From the NCBI RefSeq assembly GCF_005871085.1, contig NZ_VAUP01000035.1, forward strand, positions 248,001-312,000: a DNA stretch of 64,000 nt. Direction: 5' to 3'. The notes below the pieces were generated by a model, which was given only the letters and a program-made list of their open reading frames with translations, was not told where the DNA came from and ran no database searches. The position numbers were made by a program, and so were the translations under genes. Positions within the stretch are counted from its first letter, which is position 1, and every line of letters begins with the position of its first letter. The DNA is from Xanthobacter autotrophicus (GTDB taxonomy: Bacteria > Pseudomonadota > Alphaproteobacteria > Rhizobiales > Xanthobacteraceae). Shown in pieces: positions 49,564-58,545 of this stretch.

Positions 49564-50602
49564 GGGAAGTCCCTTTCTGTTTGTTCGTGGCGATGGGCGT
49601 CGCGGGAGCGCCAGCCTCGGGCTAGAGCGCGATCCGACCAGACGGGCTCAATCTGGTCGGATCGCGCTCTAACTTTAAGAAGCGAGAACGCGTTCTCCGA
49701 TCAGCTTGCGGCGCAAGCTGATCGGCGCGTGCTCTAGCACCACATCGGCTTCTGAACTTTTCGCAAATAATCTATAGCACCAGTCCAAAGAAATACAATC
49801 CTGCCTGCAAAAACTCTTGAAGATCGAGCAATAATGCGGGTTTGCGCCGGATATCGGGCGTCATGACAGGCACGGAAAGGCCGCATTTGATCCTTGTGAC
49901 ATCAGCGAATCGCGCCCTTCTCAGATGAAAACATCGGGACGCAGAAGTGTTGGTGTAAGGCATCCGCGTAGCGCCTTGGAGCCGCCCTCTGCCAGATGGT
50001 GCTCAGGCGATCCCGCCAGCTCTTCTTCTTGTTTCCTTTAAGGAAGTACAACGTGTCACGACGCGCAACTGTGGGTCGCAATGGGATGCGCGCGAAGCTT
50101 GAGGCGGGTATGACCTGCCTTGACACCGGCGCAAAGAAAAGGCGCCCAAGGCAAAGCTATGGACCATTCAGAGGGGTGATATCACTCCGGTTCCGACCTC
50201 GATTCCCCCCGGCCCGGCCGGCTCCCGGCAAGTCGCACCATGGGGCGCGCCGCGACCGGATGCTGCTTTTCTGTCCGAGAGTTCAGGTGTGGATCCGGTC
50301 AGGTCGGGTCCATCTGATCGGCTTTGCTTCCGGCGGTGGTTGCGGTCTCTTGGCGGGGTGGTTTGGAAAGTCCCCAAAGATGTTTCCAGAGGCCAGGCTG
50401 CACTTCGCCATACTCCGGTATGGTCTGTGGGGCGTGGGGTGAGGGCACAGTGGCCCATTCCACCAACGGTTTTGTCCTTGACCGCGGCCGGGAGGGCTTC
50501 GCTCACGCGCCGCGCGGGATTATGACCAATGGCCGCCGTGCCAAACGCGGCGGCCGTCGGTATCACTCTGCGATCCAGCCGGACCCCGCTTCAGGAGACA
50601 CT
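49564..50602. other. 1-kb non-coding stretch between mucR and recR
   Basis: These 1039 bases hold the mucR promoter, a composite palindromic element (49621-49739) and a clearly AT-richer part at about 49740-50060. Weak open frames here have poor codon usage and no recognisable domain. I found no tRNA, tmRNA or SRP RNA core. Sequence from about 50200 to 50560 is GC-rich with many short inverted repeats and could encode a structured RNA, but nothing specific is recognised. dnaX and ybaB, often upstream of recR, are absent. Confidence 0.5.
49621..49739. repeat. Composite palindromic intergenic element
   Basis: Three nested or adjacent palindromes are seen. The first is a perfect 20-bp inverted repeat with a 9-base loop (49623-49642 / 49652-49671). 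The second is the 14-bp palindrome GAGAACGCGTTCTC (49684-49697). The third is a 12-bp stem with a 3-base loop (49698-49709 / 49713-49724). The whole is bounded by GCTAGAGC and GCTCTAGC, which are reverse complements. The layout resembles mosaic palindromic repeats known in Rhizobiales intergenic regions. Confidence 0.8.
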
Positions 50603-51208
50603 ATGCCCCGCGCCGTTGCCGGCCCTGAGATCGAGCGCCTGATCCAGCTCATCGCCCGCCTTCCGGGGCTTGGTCCGCGTTCGGCGCGCCGGGTGGCGCT
50701 GCATCTCATCAAGAAGCGCGAGGCGCTGATGGCGCCGCTCGCCGCCGCCATGACCGACGCGCTGGGCAAGATCGTGGAATGCCGCCGCTGCGGCAATGTG
50801 GATGTGTGCGACCCCTGTACGATCTGCACCGACACCTCCCGCGACCGGCGCACCCTCGTGGTGGTGGCGGACGTGGGCGACCTGTGGGCGCTGGAGCGGG
50901 CAGGGGTGCTGAATGCCCCCTATCACGTGCTGGGCGGCGTGCTCTCGCCCCTCGACGGGGTGGGGCCGGAAGACCTCAACCTCGCGAAACTGGTCACGCG
51001 CGTGCATGAGGATGAGGTGGGCGAGGTGATCCTCGCCCTCGGCGCCACCGTGGATGGGCAGACCACCGCCCATTACATCACCGATCTGCTGCGGGAAGCG
51101 CATGTGCGGGTTACGCGCCTCGCCCAGGGCGTGCCGGTAGGCGGCGAGCTTGATTATCTGGACGAGGGCACCTTGTCCGCCGCCATTCGCGCCCGCACAC
51201 AGATGTGA
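50603..51208 (+). CDS. recR: Recombination protein RecR
   Basis: RecR acts with RecF/RecO in gap repair, loading RecA. The 201-residue protein has the helix-hairpin-helix [22 protein letters not shown] near 13-34, the four-cysteine zinc site [16 protein letters not shown] near 57-72 and a Toprim domain ([34 protein letters not shown]). ATG 50603 has AGGAG eight bases upstream. The frame runs further upstream without coding character. Confidence 0.97.
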   Translation: MPRAVAGPEIERLIQLIARLPGLGPRSARRVALHLIKKREALMAPLAAAMTDALGKIVECRRCGNVDVCDPCTICTDTSRDRRTLVVVADVGDLWALERAGVLNAPYHVLGGVLSPLDGVGPEDLNLAKLVTRVHEDEVGEVILALGATVDGQTTAHYITDLLREAHVRVTRLAQGVPVGGELDYLDEGTLSAAIRARTQM

Positions 51209-51235
51209 GCGTTCAAGACGGCATGGAAGCGGGTG

Positions 51236-52063
51236 TTACTGAAGCATCCGTTCGAAATTGATCACGAACAGCTTCGGGTCGGGCTTCTTGTTCATCTGCA
51301 GGTTGGAAAGCGTCACCTGGGTGTCGTAGCCCTGCGGATCGGTGATGATCCACTGCTTCAGCGCGGATGTCTTGGCATCGAACATGATGAGCAGACGATA
51401 GGTGCCCATCATGGGCACCTGTTCCTGCATCACCACCGAGATGAACTTGTCGTCCTGGAACACCCCGGCCACATGCGGATCGGCGGCGAGGTCGATGCGC
51501 TCCGCCAGAAGGAAGCGCAGGGGCGTCTGCGACAGGGGGGTGATGTCCTGGGTGTTCAGCTTGCGGTCGCGCACCGCCACCGACTGGCCATTGGCGATCA
51601 GCTCCACCGGGCTCGGCGCATCATATTCGAAGCGCACGCGGCCGGGCTTCTGCATGTAGACGTCGCCGGTGCGGCGGGTGCCGTCCGGGTCGATCTGGGT
51701 GAAGTTGCCTGTCAGGGACTGCACCGAGTTGTAGTAATTGGTGACCCGATCGACAGTGGCGCGCGGCGCCCGCCCGTCCGGGTTGGCGACGGCCTGCACG
51801 GGCGCGGCCTGGGCCACGGCGAAACCGGCCGCGCCCGGCTTCTGCGGCGGCAGGGGAGCGACATTGGGGGCGGCGTTGGGCGCGCTCTGCCTGCCCTGCG
51901 GTTTCATCAGGTCGCCTGGGGGCAGGATGGTCTGGGCCGAGGCGACGCCGCCTGACAGCATGGCGAGGGTCACGGCAAGCCCGCATGACAAAGCAACGCC
52001 GCGCGCGACAGGCGACAGGCAGCGGCGGACGCGGGACTTGGCGGGAAAGCGGCTCGGCATCAT
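51236..52063 (-). CDS. LolA-like outer-membrane lipoprotein carrier domain protein
   Basis: This is a 275-residue exported protein. The basic N-terminus and hydrophobic stretch (ALSCGLAVTLAMLSGGVASA, about 25-44) form a signal peptide. A Pro/Ala-rich linker follows (about 45-100), then a LolA fold (about 100-275): SLTGNFTQIDPDGTRRTGDV, GRVRFEYDAPSPVELIANG, TPLRFLLAERIDL. LolA ferries lipoproteins across the periplasm. The long linker makes this larger than E. coli LolA (about 200 residues). The start is ATG 52063, or 52060 next to it. It lies downstream of recR, convergent. Confidence 0.86.
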   Translation of the reverse strand: MMPSRFPAKSRVRRCLSPVARGVALSCGLAVTLAMLSGGVASAQTILPPGDLMKPQGRQSAPNAAPNVAPLPPQKPGAAGFAVAQAAPVQAVANPDGRAPRATVDRVTNYYNSVQSLTGNFTQIDPDGTRRTGDVYMQKPGRVRFEYDAPSPVELIANGQSVAVRDRKLNTQDITPLSQTPLRFLLAERIDLAADPHVAGVFQDDKFISVVMQEQVPMMGTYRLLIMFDAKTSALKQWIITDPQGYDTQVTLSNLQMNKKPDPKLFVINFERMLQ

Positions 52064-52272
52064 TGAGGTCTCTGGCGCGCGGCGTTCGGGACGGGAAGTG
52101 CGAAACCTGGAGTCTGGTTCCGACCTGGCCCCGGCGCAGGCTGATCGGAGGAACATCTTGTCAATATAGACCTTGCCCAAAGCGTATGGCGATCCTGTGG
52201 CCTGATATCGGGCAGGCGGAAAGCCTTGCGTCCGATGTTACCTGCCGGATGTGCGTGTAGAGGCCGCCTGAT

Positions 52273-54756
52273 CTACTCGGCCGCCTCTTCCGGCATCAGG
52301 ATCTCGCGCTTGCCGGCATGGTTGGGGGCGGCCACGAGCCCTTCCTTCTCCATGCGCTCCACCAGCGAGGCGGCGCGATTGTAGCCAATCTGCAGCCGGC
52401 GCTGGATATAGGAGGTGGAGCACTTGCGGTCGCGCATGACCACGGCGACCGCCTGCGAATAGAGGTCCTGCCCCTCCTCGCCGAAGCCGCCCTTGTCGAA
52501 CACCGCGCCGCCCTCGTCCTCGTCCTCGGTTTCGGCGGTCACGGCCTCCACATAGGAGGGCACGCCCTGGGCCTTGAGGTGCTTCACCACGCTCTCCACC
52601 TCCTCGTCGGAGACGAAGGGGCCGTGGACGCGGGAGATGCGCCCGCCGCCGGCCATGTAAAGCATGTCGCCTTGGCCGAGCAGCTGTTCGGCGCCCATCT
52701 CGCCGAGGATGGTGCGGCTGTCGATCTTGGAGGTGACCTGGAAGGAGATGCGGGTGGGGAAATTGGCCTTGATGGTGCCGGTGATCACGTCAACAGAGGG
52801 GCGCTGGGTGGCCATCACCAGATGGATGCCCGCCGCGCGCGCCATCTGGGCGAGGCGCTGGATGGCGCCTTCGATGTCCTTGCCGGCCACCAGCATCAAA
52901 TCCGCCATCTCGTCCACGATGACGACGATATAGGGCAGGGGCTCGAGGTTCATCTCCTCGCGCTCGTAGATGGCTTCGCCCGTGTCGTGGTCGAAGCCGG
53001 TCTGCACCGTGCGGGCCAAGGTCTCGCCCTTGTCTGTGGAATCCTTTACCCGCGCGTTGAAGCCGTCGATGTTGCGCACGCCGAGCTTCGACATCTTCTT
53101 GTAGCGGTCTTCCATCTCCTTCACCGCCCACTTCAGGGCCACCACCGCCTTCTTGGGATCGGTGACCACGGGGGCAAGCAGGTGCGGGATGCCGTCATAG
53201 ACGGACAGCTCCAGCATCTTGGGATCCACCATGATGAGCCGGCACTGCTCCGGCTTCAGCCGGTAGAGCAGGGAGAGGATCATAGTATTGATGGCCACCG
53301 ACTTGCCGGAGCCGGTGGTGCCGGCCACCAGCAGGTGGGGCATGCGCGCGAGGTCGACGATTACCGGATCGCCGCCGATGGTCTTGCCCAGCGCGATGGC
53401 CAGCTTGTGGCCGGAATCGCCGAAATCCTTAGTGGCGAGCAATTCGCGCAGCAGCACCTTCTCGCGCTTCTGGTTGGGCAGCTCGATGCCGATGGCGTTG
53501 CGGCCCGGCACCACGGCGACACGCGCCGATACCGCGCTCATGGAGCGGGCGATGTCGTCGGCCAGGCCGATGACGCGGGAGGACTTGATGCCCGGCGCAG
53601 GCTCCAGCTCGTAGAGGGTGACCACCGGGCCGGGGCGCACCTGGCCGATCTCGCCGCGCACGCCGAAATCCTCCAGCGTGCCCTTCAGCTCCTTGGCGGT
53701 GTCGGCCAGCGCCTCCGGGCTCATGGCCGGGGCCTTGGTCTGCACCGCCGGGGTCAAAAGGTCGAGGGCCGGGTGCTGGTAGCCGGCCCGGCGGGACCCG
53801 CGCCGTCCGCCGGCATCGCGTTTTGCGGAGCGGCCGCGCGGCTCGCCGGTGCCGAGATCCTGGCCGGCCTCGGCTTTTGGCTCCAGGGCCGCACCGGCCC
53901 CGCCGATGCGGGGTTCCATGCGCTCGCCGCCGCGCCGCGGCGCAGGACCTGCCGCGTCCGCGCCGCGGGGCGCCGCCTCGCGCTTGTGACCGAGGAGACC
54001 GGCGACGTTGAGGCGCGCCTTCCAGGACAGGAGGGTGTGGGTGAGCGCGCCGAGGGACACGGCGGCGCCGTCGTCTTCCTCGTCCTCGTCGCCCATCTCG
54101 CCGGGCAGCTCGGTGTCGGGGGCGACCCTGAGCGGCGTGCGCCGTCCGCCGCTTACCGCGAAGAACAGGCCGGTGGTGCCGAAGGCGAGGCCCGCCGCGC
54201 CGATCACCAGGGCATCGATGACCGAGGCCGTGGTGCCGCGCACCACGCCCAGCGCCCGGGGAAACAGATCGCCCAGCGCCCCGCCCATGCCGGTAAGGCC
54301 GGGCCAGGTGTCGGGCCGGGGCAGGGCGCCGAGGAAGGCAGTCATCCCCAGGACGCCGATGAGCCAGCAGGTGGTGCGCATGCGTTCGCGGCTGAAGGGG
54401 CGGTGGGTCACCAGCCGCCAGCCGTAGTAAAGCGGCGGCAGCAGCACCGCGAGGGCGGCGAGGCCGAACAATTGCACCAGCAGGTCCGCCACCACCGCGC
54501 CGGGCCAGCCCAAAAGGTTGGTCACCGGGGCATGGGTGGCGTTGGACAGGCTTGGGTCCGAGGCCGACCAGGAGCCCAGCGCGACGAAAGAGGTCAGCGT
54601 CGCGATGATGAGGCTGGTGCCGACGATTTCGCGGCCGCGCCGCCGCACGGCGAGCCGCACGCCCTCGGGGATGAGGTCGAAGCGCGGGGCGGCGGGCGGC
54701 ATGCGCGTGTTGAGCACGGCATCGGCGGTAGAGGAACGGCTTCTGGCCCTCGGCAT
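52273..54756 (-). CDS. ftsK: DNA translocase FtsK
   Basis: FtsK anchors at the septum and pumps chromosome DNA to dif for XerCD resolution. The 827-residue protein has about four transmembrane segments (about 45-210) and a variable linker rich in Arg/Gly/Glu (about 215-335). The RecA-like motor has Walker [18 protein letters not shown] near 476 and Walker [13 protein letters not shown] near 605. The gamma winged-helix at the end ([24 protein letters not shown]) would read KOPS sites. It starts 15 bp after the aminotransferase gene. Confidence 0.97.
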   Translation of the reverse strand: MPRARSRSSTADAVLNTRMPPAAPRFDLIPEGVRLAVRRRGREIVGTSLIIATLTSFVALGSWSASDPSLSNATHAPVTNLLGWPGAVVADLLVQLFGLAALAVLLPPLYYGWRLVTHRPFSRERMRTTCWLIGVLGMTAFLGALPRPDTWPGLTGMGGALGDLFPRALGVVRGTTASVIDALVIGAAGLAFGTTGLFFAVSGGRRTPLRVAPDTELPGEMGDEDEEDDGAAVSLGALTHTLLSWKARLNVAGLLGHKREAAPRGADAAGPAPRRGGERMEPRIGGAGAALEPKAEAGQDLGTGEPRGRSAKRDAGGRRGSRRAGYQHPALDLLTPAVQTKAPAMSPEALADTAKELKGTLEDFGVRGEIGQVRPGPVVTLYELEPAPGIKSSRVIGLADDIARSMSAVSARVAVVPGRNAIGIELPNQKREKVLLRELLATKDFGDSGHKLAIALGKTIGGDPVIVDLARMPHLLVAGTTGSGKSVAINTMILSLLYRLKPEQCRLIMVDPKMLELSVYDGIPHLLAPVVTDPKKAVVALKWAVKEMEDRYKKMSKLGVRNIDGFNARVKDSTDKGETLARTVQTGFDHDTGEAIYEREEMNLEPLPYIVVIVDEMADLMLVAGKDIEGAIQRLAQMARAAGIHLVMATQRPSVDVITGTIKANFPTRISFQVTSKIDSRTILGEMGAEQLLGQGDMLYMAGGGRISRVHGPFVSDEEVESVVKHLKAQGVPSYVEAVTAETEDEDEGGAVFDKGGFGEEGQDLYSQAVAVVMRDRKCSTSYIQRRLQIGYNRAASLVERMEKEGLVAAPNHAGKREILMPEEAAE

Positions 54757-54771
54757 CGGCGCTGCTCTCCT

Positions 54772-56022
54772 TCAGGTGAGGGCGGCGACGAGGCGGGTCA
54801 GCACCTCCTCGCAGGTGGGAAGATCCTGGACCAGGGCGACGCGCAGGAAGTTCGCGGCAGGGTTGGCGCCGGTCAGGTCGCGGCGGGCGAGATAGCCGCC
54901 GGGCACCGTGCGCAGCCCCTGCTCACGCCACAGCTTCACCGCCGCCGCCTCGCCCCCCGACAGGGTGTCGGAGGCAAGGTGCGATACATCGAGCCACAGG
55001 AAGAAGCCGCCGCCCGGTCGCTCATAGCCCAGGCGACCCTCCAGCATGCGGTCGGCAAGATCGAACTTGGCGCGATAGAGGTCGCGGGAGGCGGTCACAT
55101 GGGCCTCGTCCTCCAGCGCCGCCACCGCCACCGCCTGCAACGGCTCCGGCACCTGCGGCGCCGCCACCCAGCGGAAGGCGAGGAAATCCTTCAGGAAGGC
55201 CGGGTCGCCGGCGCAGAAGCCGCAGCGCAGGCCGGGCAGGGACGAGCGCTTGGACAGGGAGTTGAAGGCCACCGCCCGGCTGAAGTCGTCGCCCGCCACT
55301 TCCAGGATGCCGGCGGGCTTTTCCGCGCCGAGGTAGATTTCCGAATAGCACTCGTCCGAGAACAGGAAGGCCCCGTGCCGGCGCGCCAGCTCCAGCGCCC
55401 GACCGAGATAGGCGGCGGAGGCGATGGAGCCCTGCGGGTTGGCCGGGGAGGCGATGTAGATCGCCACCGTGCGCTCCAGCAGCGCGGGGTCAAGGGCGTC
55501 GAGGTCGGGCAGCCAGCCGCTGTCGCGGGAGGTGGGCACCACCACTGCCTCACAGCCCGCCGCCTCCGCGCCGGCGGCATAGGCGGCATAGAAGGGATTG
55601 GGCAGCAGCATGGCGGGGCGGCCCTTGGCGCCCTTCCTCGGATCGGTCAGGCGGCGCGCCACGATGGCGGCGGAGAACAGGCCCTCCCGCGAGCCGTTGA
55701 GCGCCAGCACCTCGCGGTCGGCATCGATGGGGCGGGCGAGGGCGTAGCGCTGCGCCAGCCAGCGGGCGGCGGCGGCGCGGAAGGTGGGGGTGCCCTCGGC
55801 GCGGGGATAGCGGCCGAAGCCGGGCAGCGCCTGCGCCAGCACCGGGCCGACGAAATCCGGCATGGCGTGTTGCGGCTCGCCCACCGCCGCGCTCAACGGC
55901 TGGCGGCCGGGGTCCATCCCCGCCAACAGGTCGGCGAGGCGGATGAAGGGCGAGCGGCGGTCCTCGGGAAGCGTGACGGGGGAAGCTGGCACGGCGGAGC
56001 GGTCTTTTCTCGCGGCGATCAT
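54772..56022 (-). CDS. Class I/II PLP-dependent aminotransferase
   Basis: This is a 416-residue fold-type I aminotransferase. PLP-binding features are NGSREGLFSAA near 108, SPANPQGSIA near 190, SDECYSEIYLG near 222 and the Schiff-base Lys in FNSLSKRSSLPGLRCGF near 253-269. It is most like the succinyldiaminopimelate/aspartate-type family (DapC-like), which would suit lysine/DAP synthesis near the mur genes. The substrate is not certain. ATG 56022 gives a slightly long N-terminus. Confidence 0.88.
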   Translation of the reverse strand: MIAARKDRSAVPASPVTLPEDRRSPFIRLADLLAGMDPGRQPLSAAVGEPQHAMPDFVGPVLAQALPGFGRYPRAEGTPTFRAAAARWLAQRYALARPIDADREVLALNGSREGLFSAAIVARRLTDPRKGAKGRPAMLLPNPFYAAYAAGAEAAGCEAVVVPTSRDSGWLPDLDALDPALLERTVAIYIASPANPQGSIASAAYLGRALELARRHGAFLFSDECYSEIYLGAEKPAGILEVAGDDFSRAVAFNSLSKRSSLPGLRCGFCAGDPAFLKDFLAFRWVAAPQVPEPLQAVAVAALEDEAHVTASRDLYRAKFDLADRMLEGRLGYERPGGGFFLWLDVSHLASDTLSGGEAAAVKLWREQGLRTVPGGYLARRDLTGANPAANFLRVALVQDLPTCEEVLTRLVAALT

Positions 56023-56094
56023 GGTTGCCGCGAGAATGGGGCCGTGTCGGTTAAGGTGCGGCTAACTCAGATCGCAGGGATGCGCCGGGTGCGC

Positions 56095-57045
56095 TCAAAT
56101 CCGGGCGAGAACGTCGCGGGCCTGCCGCGCATCGGCCGCGATCTGGGCGACGAGGGCGTCGATGCCGTCGAATTTCAGCTCCGGCCGCAGATAGGCGTGG
56201 AATTCCACTTCCAGCGTGGCGCCGTAGAGATCACCGGAAAAATCGAACAGGTGCACTTCCAGGAGCGGGCGGCCATTGTCGAAGGTGGGCCGGCGACCGT
56301 AATTGGCCACCCCGTCGAAGCGCCCCAGCGGCGTCAGCGCGCGCACCGCATAGATGCCGAAGGCCAGCTCCATGTCCTCGGCGAGGGCAAGGTTGGCGGT
56401 GGGAAAGCCGATGGTGCGGCCGCGCTTGTCGCCGTGCAGCACCTCGGCCGCCACCGCGAACGGCCGGCCCAGCATGTGCGCCGCGTGGCCCACCTGCCCG
56501 GAAGCCAGCGCGCTACGGATGGCGGTGGAGGAGATGGCGTCGCCTTCGTCCCGCATGGGGGGCACCACCGTGACCTTGAAGCCGTGCCGGCGCCCCGCAT
56601 CTTCGAGGAAAGCCGGGGAGCCGGCGCGGGCGCGGCCGAAATGGAAGTCGAAGCCCACCGCCACCCCGGTGACGCCATAGCGCCCCACCAGGATCTCGCG
56701 CACGAAATCCTCCGCCTCCATGCCGGCGAGCTGGGCGTCGAAGGGCAGAACGATGGCACCCTTCAGTCCGCTTTCGGCGATGTGGCGCAACTTGCGCGCC
56801 TCCGGTGTGAGGCGGAACGGCGCCGAGGCCGGATTGAAGAAGGTACGCGGATGGGGCTCGAAGGTGACGGCGATGGCCGGCACGCCGGCCTCGGCCGCCA
56901 TGGCGCGGGCGGTGTCGAACACCGCCCGGTGGCCGCGATGCACCCCGTCGAAATTGCCGATGGCCACCACCGGACGCGCCAGGGCGGGCGGAAGCTGTGC
57001 GTTGCCGCGCACCAGGAGAAAGTCGGAGGAGGGATCACCTGTCAT
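56095..57045 (-). CDS. ribF: Bifunctional riboflavin kinase / FAD synthetase RibF
   Basis: RibF makes FMN then FAD. The 316-residue protein has an N-terminal adenylyltransferase domain with VVAIGNFDGVHRGHRAVFDT near 27-46, FEPHPRTFF, GFDFHFGRARAG and ISSTAIRSALASG. A C-terminal flavokinase domain follows (RGRTIGFPTANLAL near 200; EVHLFDF; LRPELKFDG). I chose ATG 57045 over one ten codons upstream. No FMN riboswitch is visible in the 194-bp upstream gap. Confidence 0.95.
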   Translation of the reverse strand: MTGDPSSDFLLVRGNAQLPPALARPVVAIGNFDGVHRGHRAVFDTARAMAAEAGVPAIAVTFEPHPRTFFNPASAPFRLTPEARKLRHIAESGLKGAIVLPFDAQLAGMEAEDFVREILVGRYGVTGVAVGFDFHFGRARAGSPAFLEDAGRRHGFKVTVVPPMRDEGDAISSTAIRSALASGQVGHAAHMLGRPFAVAAEVLHGDKRGRTIGFPTANLALAEDMELAFGIYAVRALTPLGRFDGVANYGRRPTFDNGRPLLEVHLFDFSGDLYGATLEVEFHAYLRPELKFDGIDALVAQIAADARQARDVLARI

Positions 57046-57239
57046 CGGCGGGCAGCAGCCTTGCCTTGTCTTCACGCGGCGAAACGGGGCGGCGCCCGGC
57101 GCAAAGGCACGCCAGCGCCGACGAAGAACAGGTGCACTGATGGATCAGAGTATTGGGGTTCGACCTGTCCGCGGCAAATGGGTTCCATCTGCCACGGTCG
57201 AACCACTAGGCGCAGGCGCCGGGAGGCGTCAAGGGTGCC

Positions 57240-58142
57240 TTACCAGGCGAGGCGGGGCATGACGCCCCGCGGATGGGCATGGCCGGTGAACAGCTCGGCG
57301 AGGCTTTCGGTGTCCGGAATGGCGCCGTCGACCGATTTCAGCTCCTGGGCATGGATGCCGCCGGAGATGAACAGGCTGTCGAAGCCGGCATCATTGGCCC
57401 CGGCGATGTCGGTGCGCAGGGCATCGCCGATGCCCAGCACGCGGGCGCGATCGATGACGGTGCCGCGGATCACCTCGGCATGGGCGAAGGCGGTGTCGTA
57501 GATCGGCCGGTAGGGCTTGCCGCACCAGAAGGCCTTGCCGTCCAGTTCTTCATAGGCCTTGGCGATGGCGCCGGAGCAGAAGATGAGCTGGTCGCCCCGC
57601 TCCACCACCAGGTCCGGATTGGCGCAGATCATCGGCAGGTCGCGGGCCTTCATGGCCTTGAGCGCGTCCGCGTAATCGTCCGGCGTCTCCACCTCGTCGT
57701 TGAACAGGCCGGTGACCACCACGAGGTCGGCGCCGGCAAGATCGGTGAGCGTGAGGCCGAGCCCGTCGAACAGGCTGAGGTCGCGCTCGGGTCCCAGGTG
57801 ATAGGTGCGCGCGCCGCTGCGGGCCGCCAGCATCTCGCGGGTAACGTCGCCGGAGGTGACGATGCCGTCATAGGCGGTACGCGGCACGCCGAAGCCGTCC
57901 AGCATCGCCATGACGAAGCGGTTGGGTCGCGGCGCGTTGGAGACGAGGATCACGCTGGCGCCATCGGCGCGGGCGCGGGTCAGGGCGTCATGGGCGCTCT
58001 CGAAGGCGGCGACGCCGTTGTGCAGCACGCCCCACACGTCGCACAGAATGAGATCGTACTGGCCCGCGTAGGCGGACAGGCCGGACACCAGAGGCGGTGC
58101 GTGGGGGTGTGTCCTCTGTGTGCTGTCAGAGCGCTCGGCCAT
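57240..58142 (-). CDS. HAD-superfamily class IIA phosphatase
   Basis: This 300-residue HAD hydrolase belongs to the alphaproteobacterial NagD-like subfamily IIA. Motif I is LILCDVWGVLHNG near 31-43 (DxW form), motif II VILVSNAPRP near 64-73, and motif III/IV GKPYRPIYDTAF then VLGIGDALRTDIAGANDAG. Proteins of this type dephosphorylate small phosphorylated metabolites. The substrate is not known. ATG 58142 is chosen; the upstream frame lacks family character. Confidence 0.88.
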   Translation of the reverse strand: MAERSDSTQRTHPHAPPLVSGLSAYAGQYDLILCDVWGVLHNGVAAFESAHDALTRARADGASVILVSNAPRPNRFVMAMLDGFGVPRTAYDGIVTSGDVTREMLAARSGARTYHLGPERDLSLFDGLGLTLTDLAGADLVVVTGLFNDEVETPDDYADALKAMKARDLPMICANPDLVVERGDQLIFCSGAIAKAYEELDGKAFWCGKPYRPIYDTAFAHAEVIRGTVIDRARVLGIGDALRTDIAGANDAGFDSLFISGGIHAQELKSVDGAIPDTESLAELFTGHAHPRGVMPRLAW

Positions 58143-58545
58143 GGGTCGTATCCTCGGGGCGTTTCCTCTTGTGCACCGCACAAGTGCCATGACGGAAACC
58201 GAACCACAAGGGCTGCGCGTGGGGGTGAGCGTTGGGGCAGGCCCCGCTCAGCTTGGAAAGACGCGCCATGCAACAGTCGTGTCCCGGCGGACGAGGGGAA
58301 GGGGCGACGCGTTGGTAGAGGATATGGATCGCGCCGCACCGGAGAGGGCGGTAGCCCCCTCCCTGCCGTCGCCGCACGGGGGGAGAGTTCACCAGCGGTG
58401 CGGGCTGCACTGCCGGTTCCAGTCCCAAGCCACCGTCACTCCCTCTCCCGCGTGCGGGAGGGGAGGGGCAGACGCCGGGGCTCAATATGAGTGTTGGCGG
58501 GCTGCGCCGTCGGCTCAAGCCGAAAGGCCTCGCCTCAAAGCCCGA
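58143..58545. other. Intergenic region between the HAD gene and murD, with REP-like units
   Basis: These 403 bases hold the HAD promoter and a pair of GC-rich palindromic units (listed separately). No gene is supported. A clear T-run terminator for murD is not seen. Confidence 0.5.
58355..58473. repeat. Second, diverged pair of REP-like units
   Basis: CCCTCTCCCGCGTGCGGG at 58441-58458 is identical to the core of the units at 33270 and (reverse complement) 33370. A diverged opposite-oriented unit occurs at about 58355-58390 (CCCCCTCCCTGCC then GCCGCACGGGGGGAGAG). The inverted-pair layout and spacing of about 90 bp match the first locus. Confidence 0.75.

Noticed and set aside
49772-50126. Two small - strand open frames (about 63 and 74 codons)
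   Set aside because: No recognisable domain, poor codon usage, no convincing ribosome binding site.
49740-50602. SRP 4.5S RNA or tmRNA gene
   Set aside because: The diagnostic SRP core (GGAAGCAG region) and the tRNA-like ends of tmRNA were not found.
57046-57239. FMN riboswitch before ribF
   Set aside because: No FMN-aptamer conserved segments seen; ribF in this cluster type usually lacks one.
52318-57501. A 1727-codon open frame on the + strand across ftsK, the aminotransferase, ribF and into the HAD gene
   Set aside because: It is antisense to four well-recognised genes. The translation is His/Gly/Ala-rich low complexity, typical of the complementary frame of high-GC coding DNA.
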